NCBI GenBank assembly: GCA_002150815.3 | Contig: NDFF03000011.1 | Coordinates: 186,001 to 250,000, forward strand | Length of the DNA: 64,000 bases | Source: Grammothele lineata | Taxonomy: Eukaryota; Basidiomycota; Agaricomycetes; Polyporales; Polyporaceae | Reading direction: 5' to 3' | Shown here: piece by piece, positions 1 to 16,900 of the stretch | Numbering within the stretch: the stretch's first letter is position 1 | How the letters are laid out: each line of letters begins with the position of its first letter | The notes under the pieces: generated by a model | What the model was told of the DNA's origin: nothing | What the model saw: the letters and a program-made list of their open reading frames with translations, nothing else | Databases searched by the model: none | Position numbers and translations under genes: made by a program

Positions 1-3728
<3,728 letters not shown>

Positions 3729-4072
3729 GGGGAATGAGAGGGGGGCCCGCGGCGGCGGGGACGAGAGCGGCGCTGGGGGTGGACGGGAGGAGGAAGGAAA
3801 TAGCAGAGGGAGACGCTGCGTGCGTTATGCTGCGAGGGGATGCGCCTTGGGCAGGGAGCCGAGGCGGTGTGTGAGCAGTGTGACCGAGAAGTGGGACTCT
3901 GAGTGGGACGGCCAAGGGACGGCTTGCCAGTGCTCGCCCACCGCCACCGTCGCTTTCCCCAGAGATAAGATGCTTATCGTCCGCTACGCCCGCCAGTCCT
4001 TGCCTTATTTACTTTTCTCTCCCGCTCTCTCTCCCGCTCCCCGCCCCGCCACGCGCTCGCGCTCGACGCGTT
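3729..4072. other. Divergent promoter region
   Basis: Spacer between the PKC1 start and the uncertain plus-strand gene at 4073. It is GC-rich with a CT-rich run at about 4010-4040 (on the plus strand). I see no RNA gene or repeat in it. Confidence 0.4.
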
Positions 4073-5029
4073 ATGCCCACCCTCGTCGCCACCTCCGCCC
4101 TCCGCGACACCGCCGACGGCCAGCATATCGCGCTCACCGCTCGCCATATCCTCCACGCTGGCGCGCCCTCCCGCGACGCTCGCGCAGTCAAAGGCCGCTG
4201 GCCCGCAGCCGGCATCGACGTCATCCTCCAGTCCAACCTCGACATAACCATCGCTGGAAGACATAACAACACGGACGTCCCCCCTCGCATCATGCAAACC
4301 TCCGCGATCGCCCAGCACCTCTTGAACTATTTCCGTGTAGTCCGTGGCCTCTCCTGGCCGGCTCTTCATTCACTCAGGGTCCTTACTGACGCCACGCGCA
4401 CTGGTAGAACGGCGAACAGCTCGGCGTGAGGACTGCCTCCAGCATCTTCATCGACGACGCAGACGGAAAAGCCAAACGTGCGTCCTCCTTTCACAGCGGC
4501 CATACGGTGTCCTCTCCACCCGCGGCCCCGCATCGCCTACATCGCCGGTGTCCTGACAGTCTCCCTTCTGCAATCAGTCACGTTGTCGTCTTCTCGACCG
4601 ATTCTCGATGTCCGTCCGAATGTTCTTCTTCTGACTGCTATAGAACTGCTCTATGTATGCCGGACACCGCATACATCCGCCCCGCAGCCCTCTCCAGGTC
4701 CGTATGTGCTTACGTGCCGCCCCATAGTAATCCTCATAGCCTTCTAACCCGAAGCTGTTGTACTAGATCATTCACCAGCTGCGCCCGACCCCTTTTCTCC
4801 GCATGCCTTCCTGCCACAGGTGGCGGCGCTGGACCGCATCGTGGAGAAGTTCGCCACGCTACACCTAGTCAGGTACGTTCTCGCGCGTGCCTTCTTCTCA
4901 CTCGCGTGCTAATCTGCGTTGCGTCCATTCAGACGCTATCCACTCATCTTCGGGCCCTGGCGCGAGGTACCCGTCCCACGCCAGCTCCGTCTCTTCACGG
5001 TCCGCTCACTCGTGGGGATACCTGGTTAG
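4073..5029 (+). CDS. Uncertain small multi-exon gene, unknown function
   Basis: I do not recognise this protein. A plausible first exon 4073-4336 (88 codons, start MPTLVATSAL) joins at 4408 with NGEQLGVRTASSIFIDD and runs to 4477. The intron between has a CTGAC branch-like motif and ends in TAG. A likely last exon pair (about 4820-4873 and 4934-5029) is joined by a clean GTACGT...CAG intron and encodes RIVEKFATLHLV...RYPLIFGPWREVP, ending at a stop at 5027-5029. The 4478-4815 stretch must hold at least one more exon or a long intron, and I could not join both parts in one frame with confidence. An opposite-strand reading (3974-4369, minus) is also open, so the strand is not certain. Confidence 0.33.
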
Positions 5030-5219
5030 CGATTCGACGCAGAAATAGCCGCGTCGGCCAAGGTCGCACAGTATGTCGCGGATATTGTCGACCGTTCGCC
5101 GAACACCGCGTTTCGCAAGCAGTGCCGTCAAATTCTGAAGGTTCTTCCCTGCCACCGGGCCGCTTCTAGTGTTCTGCGCTGATTGTTCGTTTTCGCAGGC
5201 GATGCACCGACATTGTACG

Positions 5220-6251
5220 ATGGCTTCGGTTTTGTCTGAGAACGCTCTCAAAGCGATCCTTCCCCACGGTCCAGCAGATAACGTGATCGACCATGACGCT
5301 GACGTACCAATGATTCAAGCAGATGCTGTACCCGCCGCCGCGGACTGCCGCGGCTTGGTGGGTAGCGCGATGGAATTGCTGCTCAAGCACAACTCGAAAC
5401 CTACTCGATATAAGGTACATCTAGCGCTCCCCGCTTGTTATATCTCAACTTCGAACGCTCTTCCAGGGGAAAGCTTCGGCAGTGTCCGGGACAAGCTCCA
5501 GACCATGTCCAGACGATTTCCTAGACCTGTCTGACGATCGTCTGGAGTCTCCCACAACCGGCCTCGGCGCTGAGGGCGCGACGCCACCGTCTGGGCTAGA
5601 TGCTGAGGACCCCTTCGAGCTTTTGTTTGATGACGTATCCACCGTAGGGGAAGACCACCCAGAAGTTAACCTTCACCTCGCTGACGAATCGGATCTGGAT
5701 TGCGACAACATCTGGGACTCCGACGGAGCGGAGTCTGCTCGTGCCGGAACGCCTTTGCTGGACTTTTGCGACAGTTACTGGGACAGCTCGCAGTCTACTC
5801 TTGATGTGAGTACTGTTGAGTGTATGCGGAGTTCGTACTCATCGGCTGTTAGGGTTTGGATATGATCATGGAGACAGAGGACGTATCTTTACCGCGCTTT
5901 CAGTCCTCTCACACGGGCGCCGCTCTCTCCGATCCCTCTCCGCGCCGCACTGCGCCCGCAGACTCTCGCGCCAACACAAAGGAGACCGGGTGGATGAACG
6001 ATCTCGTGCCTGCGGATCCCTTCGGCGCTTCTTATGATCGTGAACGTGCTTGGAGATCCAACGAGGAACACTCGGCATTGATGTCTCTGGACCTCTCGTG
6101 CGACGACTATCTCATCTCGGACCTTGGCTGCACGGCGAGCACGGGCTATCTAGGTTCACGTTCTATGACGCCCCTCTTCGAGAAACCCGCGGAAGACGGG
6201 ACACCATACCTTCCCATTCCTATGGACGACGATCTTGAGCTCGCCTTCTGA
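5220..6251 (+). CDS. Acidic orphan protein, 310 aa
   Basis: Three exons join cleanly in frame: 5220-5414, 5467-5805, 5853-6251 (933 nt, 310 residues). Both introns are about 50 nt with GT-AG ends and phase 0. The protein is strongly acidic and Ser/Asp-rich (for example PCPDDFLDLSDDR and the C-terminal MDDDLELAF), with no membrane segment, signal peptide or domain I can name. Clusters of Asp/Leu like these occur in transcription activation regions, but that is only an analogy. The start is the ATG in TACGATGGCT. An in-frame ATG 18 nt upstream is possible. Confidence 0.6.
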
Positions 6252-7317
6252 CCTCGGCCCCCCTTCACTGACACCGCGTCCGTCCCGAACCCCGCTCCCG
6301 GCCTTAACCTGAACTCTACGAACTCTTCAGTGCACGCTGTCCCCTCCCGTGCGCTCACGCCCGCATCACCTGACGGAAGGGGTCTCACTATCTCGCCGGA
6401 ACTCAGCTTGCGCTGCCCGGCCTTCTCCTGAGCTTACGTCCGGGAACCTTCCTTGGGGTGCCGTCGGAAGCTCGGCCTCGTTGCGCCTGCACGCGCGCGC
6501 CGGAATGCTCTGTCAGCCCACGACCAGCACGCGCGCGCGCGAGACCGGGCCATCGATATAGACGATAGACGGGACGGAGGACGCGAGGGCACATGAGGGG
6601 AACGGGGGCGGCCTTGTTGCGCGCGAATCGAATCCGATGCGGGGCACGCGATGGTGATAAGACCCTGGTGGCAGCAGTCGGAGTCTGATGGACGCGACAC
6701 CGAGGCGGGGGTTCAGGTTGGTTATTGAATGGCGTGCTTAACGTTGTGCGCTGAGGCGTCGAGGGTTCGGCACGAGGCGTTTTGTATAGTACCCGGATTA
6801 GAGGAGTTCCATACCGGCTCTCCGCCGTAACGTCGGTAGTTCTGACTCCAATTTTTTCGATATGCGCAGCTCGTGCGCCGGGAGACTGCGCATGGAGTCC
6901 ATGGCTATCGCTGTCGTCGCTAGGCTGGGAGGTGTCCAAGTCATGCCCAGACGCCTAGAAAGCCGATTGAGTATCTGTGACGACGAGAGGAGCGCACTTG
7001 GTGCGACTGAAACGGCGCCCAGACGGCAGCTAGGCAGATCTGGAATCTGGATCTGAGCGTGTACGTCACATGTCGTCACGAGCACCATTCGAGCTCCGCC
7101 AAGCTCCGTCCAGACGAAGGATGGCCACGGCCAGGACGTGGGCGCCTAAAGAAACTCTTCACCAACACCCATCCCCTACCAGATCCTCCGTCCATAAGGC
7201 CTTCGCACTAGCCCCTCCGCGCTCGACAGAGCATCGCTCTCCTCTGTCCCTCGTCTCTCGCACCCTCTCGCACACAACACAACACCCGTTCTCTAGTGCC
7301 CTTGCCGCCACTCCACC
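6252..7317. other. Intergenic, promoter side of IGO1
   Basis: About 1.07 kb between the acidic orphan gene and IGO1. Minus-strand open frames here (6403-6939 and 6798-7088) are Arg/Pro-rich and look like GC-driven chance frames. A CA-rich pyrimidine leader (about 7258-7317) directly precedes the IGO1 start and is the likely 5' UTR. Confidence 0.4.
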
Positions 7318-8039
7318 ATGTTACCCGCCAAGCGTAACAAGGTCGACATTAGCGTATGTCCCCTTCTCCTTGTTGCACCTATCCTGGCCTGCTTGCCGTA
7401 CCCTACGTGGGTGGTTGGTCCAGGCTACTTCGCTCTTTTGATGTATTGCTTGCTCTCGGGACCGCGTTGCTAACGCCACCGGATCACCATTGCAGAAACT
7501 TACGGAGGAGGAGCAGAAGCTTTTCCGCCTCTATGGCAAGCTCCCGACGCACAAGAATGTGTTGACGAAGATGCAGAAGGTGCGTTTCTTTCACCTCTTC
7601 TCCATTTGTGCCGCTGTAGTGTTCAAGCTGTGTGCTGATTCGGACGCTGCATTTGTAGGATCGGAAATACTTCGATTCTGGAGACTATGCGCTGAGCAAG
7701 GCAGGCAAGGCGCCTCAGAACACCGTCGGCACCGCCATCCCCAATCCCGAGAAGTAAGCATCCTGTCTACGTCTGTTCCGCGCTGCGCCCGTTGCATCAC
7801 CCCTGTACCCTGCGCCGTCATCGCCTTCTACTCCTTCCTCCACCTTGGGCGCTGTGCAGTTGGCAGGAAGAGCAGATATTGATTATCTCCGTCTTGACAG
7901 CATTCCACACGCCACCTCCCCTCCCGCCCACCAGGCGCTCTCTATTTCGCCCACGAACTCGAGTGCGGCACCCATCAAGGAAAGCCCGCTCGCCGATCCC
8001 AAGCCCGTCGAGGATGATCCCACCGACGAGTCTGCGTAG
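7318..8039 (+). CDS. IGO1: Endosulfine/ARPP-19 family protein (Igo1)
   Basis: Endosulfines, once phosphorylated by the Greatwall/Rim15 kinase, inhibit PP2A-B55 and control entry into quiescence or mitosis. Four exons, 7318-7353, 7496-7579, 7659-7753 and 7901-8039, give 354 nt and 117 residues. The family core is unmistakable: LTEEEQKLFRLYGKLP at residues 14-29 and KYFDSGDYALSKAG at 43-56. Ser47 in FDSGDY is the position of the conserved Greatwall site. The C-terminal part PNPENIPHATSP matches the fungal form and fixes the last acceptor at 7900, although another AG upstream (7859-7860) is available. The length is normal for the family. Confidence 0.93.
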
Positions 8040-8916
8040 GCCGTTGCATGGTTTTCCGCTCCTCTCTTCTACGAATCTCGCATCGTTTCGCGCGCATGAT
8101 TGTTACGCCTCCCCACGCCCACACGCCCCCTCACAACACCACCGCATTGCATCTTATTCCCTCTCCTGCGGGCGTCTGCGGCCCTCGGTCCCGGGCTGCC
8201 TGACATGCGTCTCGCCTCGCATCGTCCACATGCTGTCGGCCCTCTCCGGCCCTCCTTTCTCCTCGCCCCCTGCCCCTGCTCCTGACTATCGATCTCCCAC
8301 CACGTTGGCGCGCATTTCCGCTATTCCTCTATTGTCTTCACCATCTACCTTGCTGTACTGGAGCATATACTTTACTTGCACACGGACCGGCCGGCGTGCT
8401 TTGTACGAGTACGTTTGGAGGGTGCGGCGGGAGACCCGGGCTCGCGCGTGGAGAAGTCGTGCCGTCGTGCTACGCCGCAGCCGGCCCGCATTAGGTTGCT
8501 GCTGTGTCACCACGATTAGACCGTTCTCCGTGTGCATGCATTGGCCTCTTCCGATTCGATTGGCAGGTCTTTATGCATGCGGCGCGCCTGTTGGAATCCG
8601 TGTCCCTATCCCACCCCCCTGTACGAAACTGTACGGCGTAATCTATGGAAGGATTGATAACACAGGAGTTCTGGTATGGTCCGAGTCCTGATGCAGCCCG
8701 CTTCAACACCAGTCAATAACCCTCCGAGAAATACTTTTGTGGCTGTGTATGATCTTTCCGACATCGGTTACTTCTAGGGCAGTATGGTGCTTCAAATCAA
8801 CTATAATGATTCGCCGGCCCGCCACGGCCCGAAGCGGCGCTCACATCAAATCCAACATTCGCCTTCCGACTGTCACTCAAAACATACTTCTTCACCGTCT
8901 TTACAGCAGAACTACC
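8040..8916. other. Intergenic between IGO1 and kinase
   Basis: 877 nt holding the IGO1 3' UTR and the kinase promoter. The first half is very pyrimidine-rich on the plus strand. I see no RNA gene or repeat, and the 299-codon frame starting at 7792 is low-complexity read-through over IGO1 and not a gene. Confidence 0.4.
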
Positions 8917-10409
8917 ATGCTTAGAACGATCGCATTACTTAGACGGAATGTTGCTCGCCGCATGAGTACGCTGGCACGACCGTCGCTACCTCCACTGATC
9001 GTGCAACGGCCTCAAAGTTTGGAGCTAGCCCGGCGCTATGAGCCGGGCGGGCACCATAGGATAAGTCCGGGACAAGTGTACAATGGGGAGTACGAAGTGC
9101 TCCGTCAAGTTGGCTGGGGCCGCACCTCCACGGTGTGGCTCGTCAGAGAGGTTGCGTGAGTGCCACGTTGCTCAGTGCAGAAAGTGTAGAATGTCCCCAC
9201 TCACTCAAAGCTTACCCTACAGCAGCGGTACTACCGCGGCCATGAAGGTTCTTGTTGGCGATCTCGCCACCCACAGAGCCGGGGGCTCGGACGAGCTCGG
9301 GATGTTGAATATCCTGGGGAACCACGACCCTTCTTCTCCTGGCTTTCCCTTCGTCTGCCACCTCCTCGACAACTTCGTGCACAATGGTCCTAACGGCGAC
9401 CATATATGTCTCTTGCTTGAGCCTATGCGCGTCAGCGTATCGGAACTCAATGTTGCGTTTAAGCGTAGAATGCCTATGCCGATTATTGAACGCATCGTCC
9501 AACATGTTTTGCTCGCGCTCTCGTACGCTCACGATTGCGGAATTATTCACACAGGTGAGGAGCCGCATACAGTCAACGCGATGATTCATAGGTCGCTGAC
9601 ACCACTTTTTGCTAGATATTAAGCTTGACAACATTCTGCTAGCCGGATCTCCGCCGACTGCTGAGCAGCAAACGTTGCAAATCAGCATTGAAGATGACCT
9701 GTTACCCGGCATCTTCAAACTCACCGACTTCGGAGCTGGTGAGTCCCAGTCAAACAATGTATGCCCGGAACAAATCTCACCAAACTCTCACCATGAACTC
9801 AGCAAATACTATGGCGAATCGTTTTGCCACAGTAATCCAGCCCGAGAAGCTTCGCGCTCCCGAGGTCCTCGTTGGGGCTCCGTGGGACACGAAAGCAGAC
9901 ATCTGGAACCTGGGCTGCCTGGTGAGCTTCGACTTGGGATCTTCCGCTTCCGGAAACTCAGCTGATTGTTGGTGGTTCGAATTCCAGATATATGAGCTCG
10001 TGTGTGGTTCTGTGCTGTTTGATCCATACTGGAACAATGCCAAGAACGGTATGGACCCGACACAGACCCACCTCGCTCAGATCGTCGGCCTTCGAGGCGA
10101 TTTTCCTGACTCGCTGCTGGCCGGAAGTCGCCTCAAGATGCGATATTTCGAGGACGGTATGCTTCCGTGCGAGCCTCCTACATCCCGAGCGCTACTCATC
10201 GAGAGCGCGCTCTTACAGGACAACTGCTGAAAGGTGTTGGGCAATTCTCCGCAACATTGACGGATCTCCTCCAGCGCGCAGCATGGCACGCACCGGAGGA
10301 CATTTCCGTCGTGGCAGACTTCTTGACTCGAGCTCTCGCGATCGACCCAATAGAGCGTTGGTCGGCAGCCCAGTTGCTCGGACATCCATGGTTACGCCAT
10401 GTCGAGTAA
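8917..10409 (+). CDS. SRPK-like serine/threonine protein kinase
   Basis: A 390-residue kinase from six exons: 8917-9155, 9223-9554, 9616-9738, 9803-9921, 9988-10156, 10219-10409 (1173 nt, in frame). It has a glycine loop VGWGRTSTVW, the ATP-binding lysine in AAMKVL (about residue 88), the catalytic loop HTDIKLDN (about 189-196, Asp present), LTDFGA, and RAPEVLVGAPWDTKADIW in subdomain VIII-IX. The HTDIK form and the insert between lobes place it with SR-protein kinases, but there is no long SRPK spacer. Agaricomycetes carry large lineage-specific sets of such kinases, so the substrate cannot be inferred. The first 22 residues are basic with hydrophobic spots (MLRTIALLRRNVARRMS), and a mitochondrial presequence is possible. 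It converges on the P450, with only about 190 nt between the stops. Confidence 0.88.
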
Positions 10410-10602
10410 GAGATCTCATGTATGTGGAAAGGACAGTTGCGGGCATCCAGGTCCTCTATATCGTACTCGGGTTGTTTCATTCATACATAACATAGTAGTG
10501 TCACATCGCCGGGGGCCTTCCGGACTAAGTAATATATACCTCCTCACTCACTTCCGTCGGGACATTCTCCAAATTATTCTAGGTACAGTCTCAAGCGTCT
10601 AG

Positions 10603-13074
10603 CTAGAGTTCAAACTTGTAGTGTTTGACGAACATAGGCATCTGGGTCCCCTTGTCCGGTGCGCTGCGCAGCACGGGCCGCTGCACAACTGTCGAGCGAC
10701 GCTGGACATCCTCCGGTGGGACGGCGGGTTCGAACTCAAAGGCGCGGACAAGTGTGAAGAGGATGGCCTTCATTCTGTGAGCGGCAGAGCGGGCAAATGT
10801 CAGTCTATGATCACTGGCGCAGCGCGGGATAGTTGGGGGGCGTACTCCACGATACTGAAGCGGAGCCCGATGCACGCCCGTGGGCCGCCGAGGAACGTCA
10901 TGAGGTGGTTCCATGCGCTGGAGATGCTAGCAATCCCCGCCGGCGGGTTCTCCCACCGCTCAGGCCTTGCGGTGAAGTTATGACCCCGTGAGTGTCGCAT
11001 GATCGATTCGCGCATAGCGTAAATATAAAACATACCTAAATTCGTTAGCGTCTTCACCCCAGACCTTCTTCAGCTTGTGCAAGGTCTGGATAGGGATGGC
11101 TACGTAACTCCCCGCATTGATCCTGTGGGGCGCGCGAAAGGTGGATGAGTAAACCTGGCGAGCGAACTGCGCTGCGCTCACTTGATATTGTCTTGGACTT
11201 CCCCGTTCTTGTCCGTGAATGGGGCGCTCAGTGGGATGACATCGTCTTTGGTCGCGACGCGTAATGACGACGACACAGGCGCGTACAGCCGAAGCGTCTC
11301 GCGCACGACCATGTCAAGGTACGGTAAGGCGTTGAGCTCATCCATAGTTGGGGTGTCGGTATCGACAGAAAGAGCAACTTCCGTTGAACGTTAGGCGTCT
11401 GAGAGAGCGCATGAAGGCACCAAGTGGTCGCAACGCTCGTCGTTTCGTGTCCGGCGACGAGGAAGCTGGGTTACGGGGGTGAGTAAAGCATGTTATCGAT
11501 CCCCACGAATGAAGAAGTGCTACGGACGTTGGAACCTCTGCAGAATACACGAGGATCATCAGCAAATCCTCGTTTAAACAAAATAGCAACAACACTTGCG
11601 AGCCAAAACATCCTCGTCCGACATTCTCTGGTGGTCTGGGATATCTGTCGCCATGTTTGCTTTCAGCAGGAGTGAGAGCAGGTCGCGTCCACGCATATCG
11701 TTACGGCCGACACTTTCATCCTTCTCATTTGCTTTCCTCTCACGTAGCTCACGCATGATGTCGGCCTTCTTATCCGCAATCAGCTGCATTCCAATGCGAC
11801 GCATTGTCTTAAGTGCTTTATCTTGTCTGCGAGCGCTCGAGTCTCGCTGAACGGGACAAATGGCATGCGGGTAAGTGAACAATAGAACGTTCGACCAAGT
11901 CAAATGGTCTACCCACGATTACGCGCAAGACAGGGAAAAAGTTCCGCAGGATTCGGAGGATGGGCAGCTTCTCCGGTATCTCCAAGACTTCCTTGAGGGC
12001 TTCATTGAGCTCGTTGGGTTTTCCTTGGGATTTGAATGAATCAAAATCGTAGTTGAAACCTGTGCCCTGGATCATGCTCGTTGAATTGAGAGAACGGGAG
12101 CAAGAGACGTACCCGCCAGACCAATAATGTCGAGTGTCAGCATGCTTAAGCCTTTCACCAGATCCAAACGAGCTGTCAAGCCGCCCTGCGAACCAATCTC
12201 CGCCGACCATGCATCCCGTAGCTGATCGTAATGCGTTCAGTGTTCACAACGGAAATTGCCAATGATATGCACGGTCTTCATACCTCTGTCGATTTGCGAA
12301 TAAAGATATCTGTCAATTCGCGGATTTGAGATGGACCGAACGCCGGGTTCTGATCGGACGAAGAACAGATGTAGTGTGTTTCTCTCGACCGCTATCTATC
12401 ATACTTACCAGAACTCTTCTCTATAGTATCGGAGACTCGATCAATGGTATGCACACGGGAGTAAGCGCCTGACTCGCCTGTTGTCGGTGTTGTTCGCCTG
12501 GAAGGCGGGTCATCAGATTCGTATGTCCTGGACATAAATTTGAGATACGTGCCTTCGGTGAACAAAAGGCCTATCACAATCCAGTCACCAGTTGGGATGG
12601 GAATATGATGATACTGAACAAAGAGTAACTTAACCTTTTCCTAGTACCTCAGCAAGCCCCCTTCGGGCCACTTCGGGCTTCTGATAGTCCGCCGAGTGCG
12701 TCGTGATGTGGTTCAATGCTCGGGAGTCGACGGTAAAAAGTCGTGGGCCCTATGAGACGATGAGATTGTGACATTTAACAGACCAGACAGCATCCGAACT
12801 AAACGATAGGACGTACATTGAACCACGCTCTGTACGCGATAGTGTCTCCGTACTGATCCAACCATTCGTCGCGTGCACTTTCGCCCTCGGACTCGAAGAT
12901 CTGCTTGAAATTTCCATAGAACCAGCTTGGACTCGGCGGGCCGGGAAGGTTAAGCAACGTAGACCGGAATGGGGCGAGCAGGAGATCGCGGAGCACCCAA
13001 AGGACGACCAGAACAACCGCGAAGAGCCCTAGGAGAGCGGTGATAAGCAGCTGCGCCAGTAGTCCAAACGCCAT
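10603..13074 (-). CDS. Cytochrome P450 monooxygenase
   Basis: A microsomal haem-thiolate monooxygenase. The first exon starts at 13074 with a hydrophobic anchor (about residues 3-30) and the proline hinge [14 protein letters not shown]. Later exons carry the I-helix AGHETTS (about 11425-11460), the K-helix ExxR as [11 protein letters not shown] (about 11285-11330), PERW (normally PERF) and the haem loop [13 protein letters not shown] with its cysteine (about 10860-10900). The last exon ends at a TAG at 10603-10605. At least ten short introns interrupt it, and I did not fix every junction. All diagnostic motifs are intact. The subfamily cannot be set from sequence alone. Electrons would come from an NADPH-P450 reductase such as the one at 32.2-34.6 kb. 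Confidence 0.9.
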
Positions 13075-13932
13075 GTCCTTGGTTTGTTAGTTCCAGTGTG
13101 GTAATGGCCAATACTGATCAGAGTCAGTACGGAATCCAGGCTCACAACATGTAGAATCGCCTGCCGCTTACTCTTGAGCTGCTTTGAAAGGAAGTATTGT
13201 ATGGAGAAAGAAGGCTGGATGTCTGAAACTGACGAGAACAGAGCGTAACTGGTCGACGAACGGCGTTTCGTTGAGCGTTGTGACGGTTGTCGCTGTGGCT
13301 CTCGTATGGCGTTGCACCAGTGCCCGGCGCAGTCGCGGGTCCAAACGTGTCGGCGTTTACGGTTTACATGTATTGGAGGCTCGGTGATGACGTCTGCTGC
13401 GAACATGTGAATGCTGAATTTCTCGCAGAAGACGCCAGTCCGATGTGACCCTCAAGTTCGGCTGAGATTACCTATGGCATCACGATAATACTAGACTAAT
13501 GTCTCTGTGACGTGGCGACAGCCGAAGAGATCTTCAGCTTCCGTTGTATGCCAAGACATGGATCCATGGGCTCTGACATCGTAGGCCGTATCTCACTCGC
13601 GAGGGGCTCTTGCATTACTTAGCGTGTTCCTAATCCAGAAGTAGTTGGTGGCTACTATTACAGCATGTAGTCGGGATAAGTCAGATGCAAACGGCGACAG
13701 TAAACACATATTACAGAGCATGAGGCAGACAGGCGGACTGCGGGGGGCGAATGAACATAGCGGAGCGTAGAGTATATGCAGACGAATAGCGAAGTGTAGA
13801 AGATGATGCGTCACAGGTTAGAGGAGATGATGGAACCCGGAGTAAAGGTGGAAGGAGGTGGCGCAAATGGGAAGGTTATGAGAATAGCAAACACTGAGCC
13901 ACAGGTGAAACACCGGCCTCCGTCTCATCCAT
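13075..13932. other. P450 promoter / RasGEF 3' flank
   Basis: 858 nt between two minus-strand genes. It contains the P450 upstream region and the RasGEF 3' UTR. No gene, RNA or repeat recognised. Confidence 0.4.
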
Positions 13933-16900
13933 CTACAAGAAGCCGCTCTCCTGTAGCAGCCGTGCCATCTTCTCGTCCTCACGTTCTCTGGGTTCCCGCT
14001 CAAGACTAAGGTTCCAGAACTGATCTCCGTAGTCAATCCCGTCCTGATAAGACTGGAAGGACTCCTCAAGGTACGTCAGGACAGACGCAACAGTTTGGAA
14101 GTTGTACGGTTTCGCCTGCCACCTCTTGATATCCTGGATCACCTCCGCCGCTTTTTGCCGCTTGCGGAAGTTGATCATGTTGCCCGCCAGTTTGTCCTCC
14201 GCACCATCGTTGATGAACGTCAAGGTTGTCAAGTACACACCTTTAGACCATTGTAAGAAAGCAGTCACGAGTGAGCGAAAGCAGACGAACCGATGAACGG
14301 CACACAAGGAGGCTGGATTCTCGCCAAAAGAGATCGGTAGTTGTTGAAGTTCTTGTTGGTATCTATGGTCGACTCGCAGATCTTGAGCTGGGACATGAAA
14401 CGCGCGTTCACTTGTTCCCATGTTCGCTTCAGCCTACGGATAGGGGGGGTATTCAGGCCGGAGATGATCGCAGTCATAGTCGAGTAGTTCTGCATCCCAC
14501 GGCATCGCTGTGGATAGCATTTCACTGTCGTCAGCTTCGTCGAGACCGAACGCAAAGAAATACCCACGTCAGCAACGTTGATAAAATGTTTCACTATCCG
14601 CGCGCGTTTCTGAGAGTCCTCTCGCGCCAGGACAGACTCTGCCACCCAGTTGGCAATCTGTACAGTGGCAGAAGGTTAGCTCTGCCTTTCATCAGCAAGA
14701 GTAGCTTTGCGTACCCGGTTGCTTAGCTGAATGATAGTCGTGATGTTATCGGCAGTCTTGCCCGGCTTTGCCTCTCGCGAACGCTGGAGACACTCCATCG
14801 GCCGGATTTTCTTGTACAGCGCAGCCTCCATGAGGGTCAGTTGGCGAGCTAACTCGAGCGCGTCGATGTCCAAGAGTTTCAGTTTCTTGGTCGTCTTCGG
14901 GAGAATGGGTGCGGGTGGGGCGAGGGGAGCGTTGTTAGTGGTCTTGATGGGAGCGTCACCACCGCGTTGCTAGAAAGAAGGGTTCAGGGTTACCTATAAC
15001 CTTTCGACAGAGACCCACGTACCGCTCGTTCGATCAGGATGAGGAGCTGCTTAGCAGCTGCGAAGGTGACCACTTCCTCGTCGGAAGCAAACTCCTTCAT
15101 GCGGCCAAGAATGTACATGTCCTCCTTCTCCAGGATGTCGTCGTCCGTAACCATTGTTCTGAACGTGTTTAAGACACTACATCGTGCGTCAGCACAACGC
15201 CCAAGCGCATACCCGCGAGAAGACCTACCGCATGCGAATGACTTGCTGCTTGAGGCGTGTCCACTCTTCAAGTTCAGTGGGTTTCAAATTCGGAGGCGGC
15301 TGAATCCAGAATCGCTTGGTGAGCAGCTCGAAAAGCTCGTCAATCGTGATGAACGACTTGAACGTCATCAAGAAGTTCTTAATGAACGTTGTGTCTGGTG
15401 TCCACGTCTAGTCAGTGTCTTTTCTCCACGTCTGCCATTAATGGACTTACCGCCCAACTCGTGCGCAGTTAAGCGTTCTACGAGGGCCGTAGGCGTACCG
15501 GCTCGTACACCGCCGTCGGGATCGATGAGTATTTCTGACTGATCATAGTTCTGCCGGAGATACCACGGCTTCTGATCCGCATTGAGCTTGCTAATGTAGT
15601 GCTGCGGGGCGTCGGGCCCGAGCAACTTGACTAGTTTGTTGCCCTTGCCAGCGTTTGGGCGTGGAGGGGACTTGCCCAAGAGTGCCGCTGTACTAGTGTG
15701 AGACACCATAGGTGCACTAAATGAATGTGAGATACACTCACGATCGTCCTCGTCGACGAATATCGGTCCGTCGTCTGGTATCACGTCGTCGAGCTTCGGC
15801 GATGGGGGGCCGACAAGCGTACCCCCCTCTCCATTGGACCATGTTGACGTTTCGGGCTCGGTGATGCTGTCCGAGCGAGAGCGATCGGACATATCGAGTG
15901 ACGACTGAGATGGCTGCTGAAGCGAGTTGCTGTATAGCGTCGACTGAGCGGCCTCCGCGGCAGGAACCGTACGTGTATTCGCAAATGCGTGCTCCATATC
16001 CACGAATTCGCCATCCTCGGCAGGAATGTCAGCCAGACGTGACCTGAGCGCATCGATCGACGCGTTGGTATCGGCCATGTTGATCCGCGACCGCCGCCAT
16101 TCAATGGAGTTTCGGTAGTCGCCTTGGCTGAGCGAGGCCTGGTCATGGCCCACGGCAAGCAGGGTTTCAAGCGTCTGTGCAACAAGGACGCAGTTGGAAC
16201 GGATAATGGGCGCAGTCGCTTCGGCTGCAGCGACAATGGAGGCGCGATCCTGAGGGTCTAGTAGATCCAGACGTCCTAGGGATTGGACAGCCATGAAAAT
16301 CGATGCCCCGTCGTCGTACAGCGCTTGTGTAGCTGCCTCAAGCGTCCGCATATGGCTCCGTGCCTTGTCAACTATTTGGAGGTATTGTGGAGACGTTGAA
16401 GGAAGACCGGTATCGGAGTGGATACCGTCGACGTCCACATGATGTGCAACGTTGATCCCACAGAGCGTGCGGAGGAGCGAAGAAAGATACGCCGAAGTAC
16501 TCTGGCCCTCTATCACCACACGTTCTGTCGATCACTTAATTGAGTTACGTAACCAGCTAGGAGCTAGGCACGACACATACCTGGGTGGCTGTCCAGGTAC
16601 CTGAGCGAGATGACGAGCGACCCTAGTCGCGCCTCCAATGCCTTCAGACTGCCCCTGAACTCGATCACAACCTCGTCGCTCAGCGAGCGCTGCGGCACAT
16701 CGGTTCCATCCTCGGACGCGACGTAGCCAAACCCTCTCCACTCAGCAGCTGCTCCCGCCCCAGGAAGTCCAAGACCGATGTTCGCCGTGGAGAACGCCCC
16801 ATAGAGACGCTTCCCACCAGATGTCCTCGAAAGTGAATTTGACAAGGCGTGTTGCTCCTGGAAAAACTGCACCTCCCCGACAAAGGCAACTACTGCCCGT

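Noticed and set aside
6403..7088. Open frames on the minus strand upstream of IGO1
   Set aside because: Arg/Pro/Ser-rich composition without domain or splice support; they overlap the probable IGO1 leader and look GC-driven.
7792..8691. 299-codon plus-strand frame over the IGO1 3' part
   Set aside because: It crosses the last IGO1 intron and exon in another frame and is low-complexity Pro/Ser; the endosulfine match fixes the real frame.
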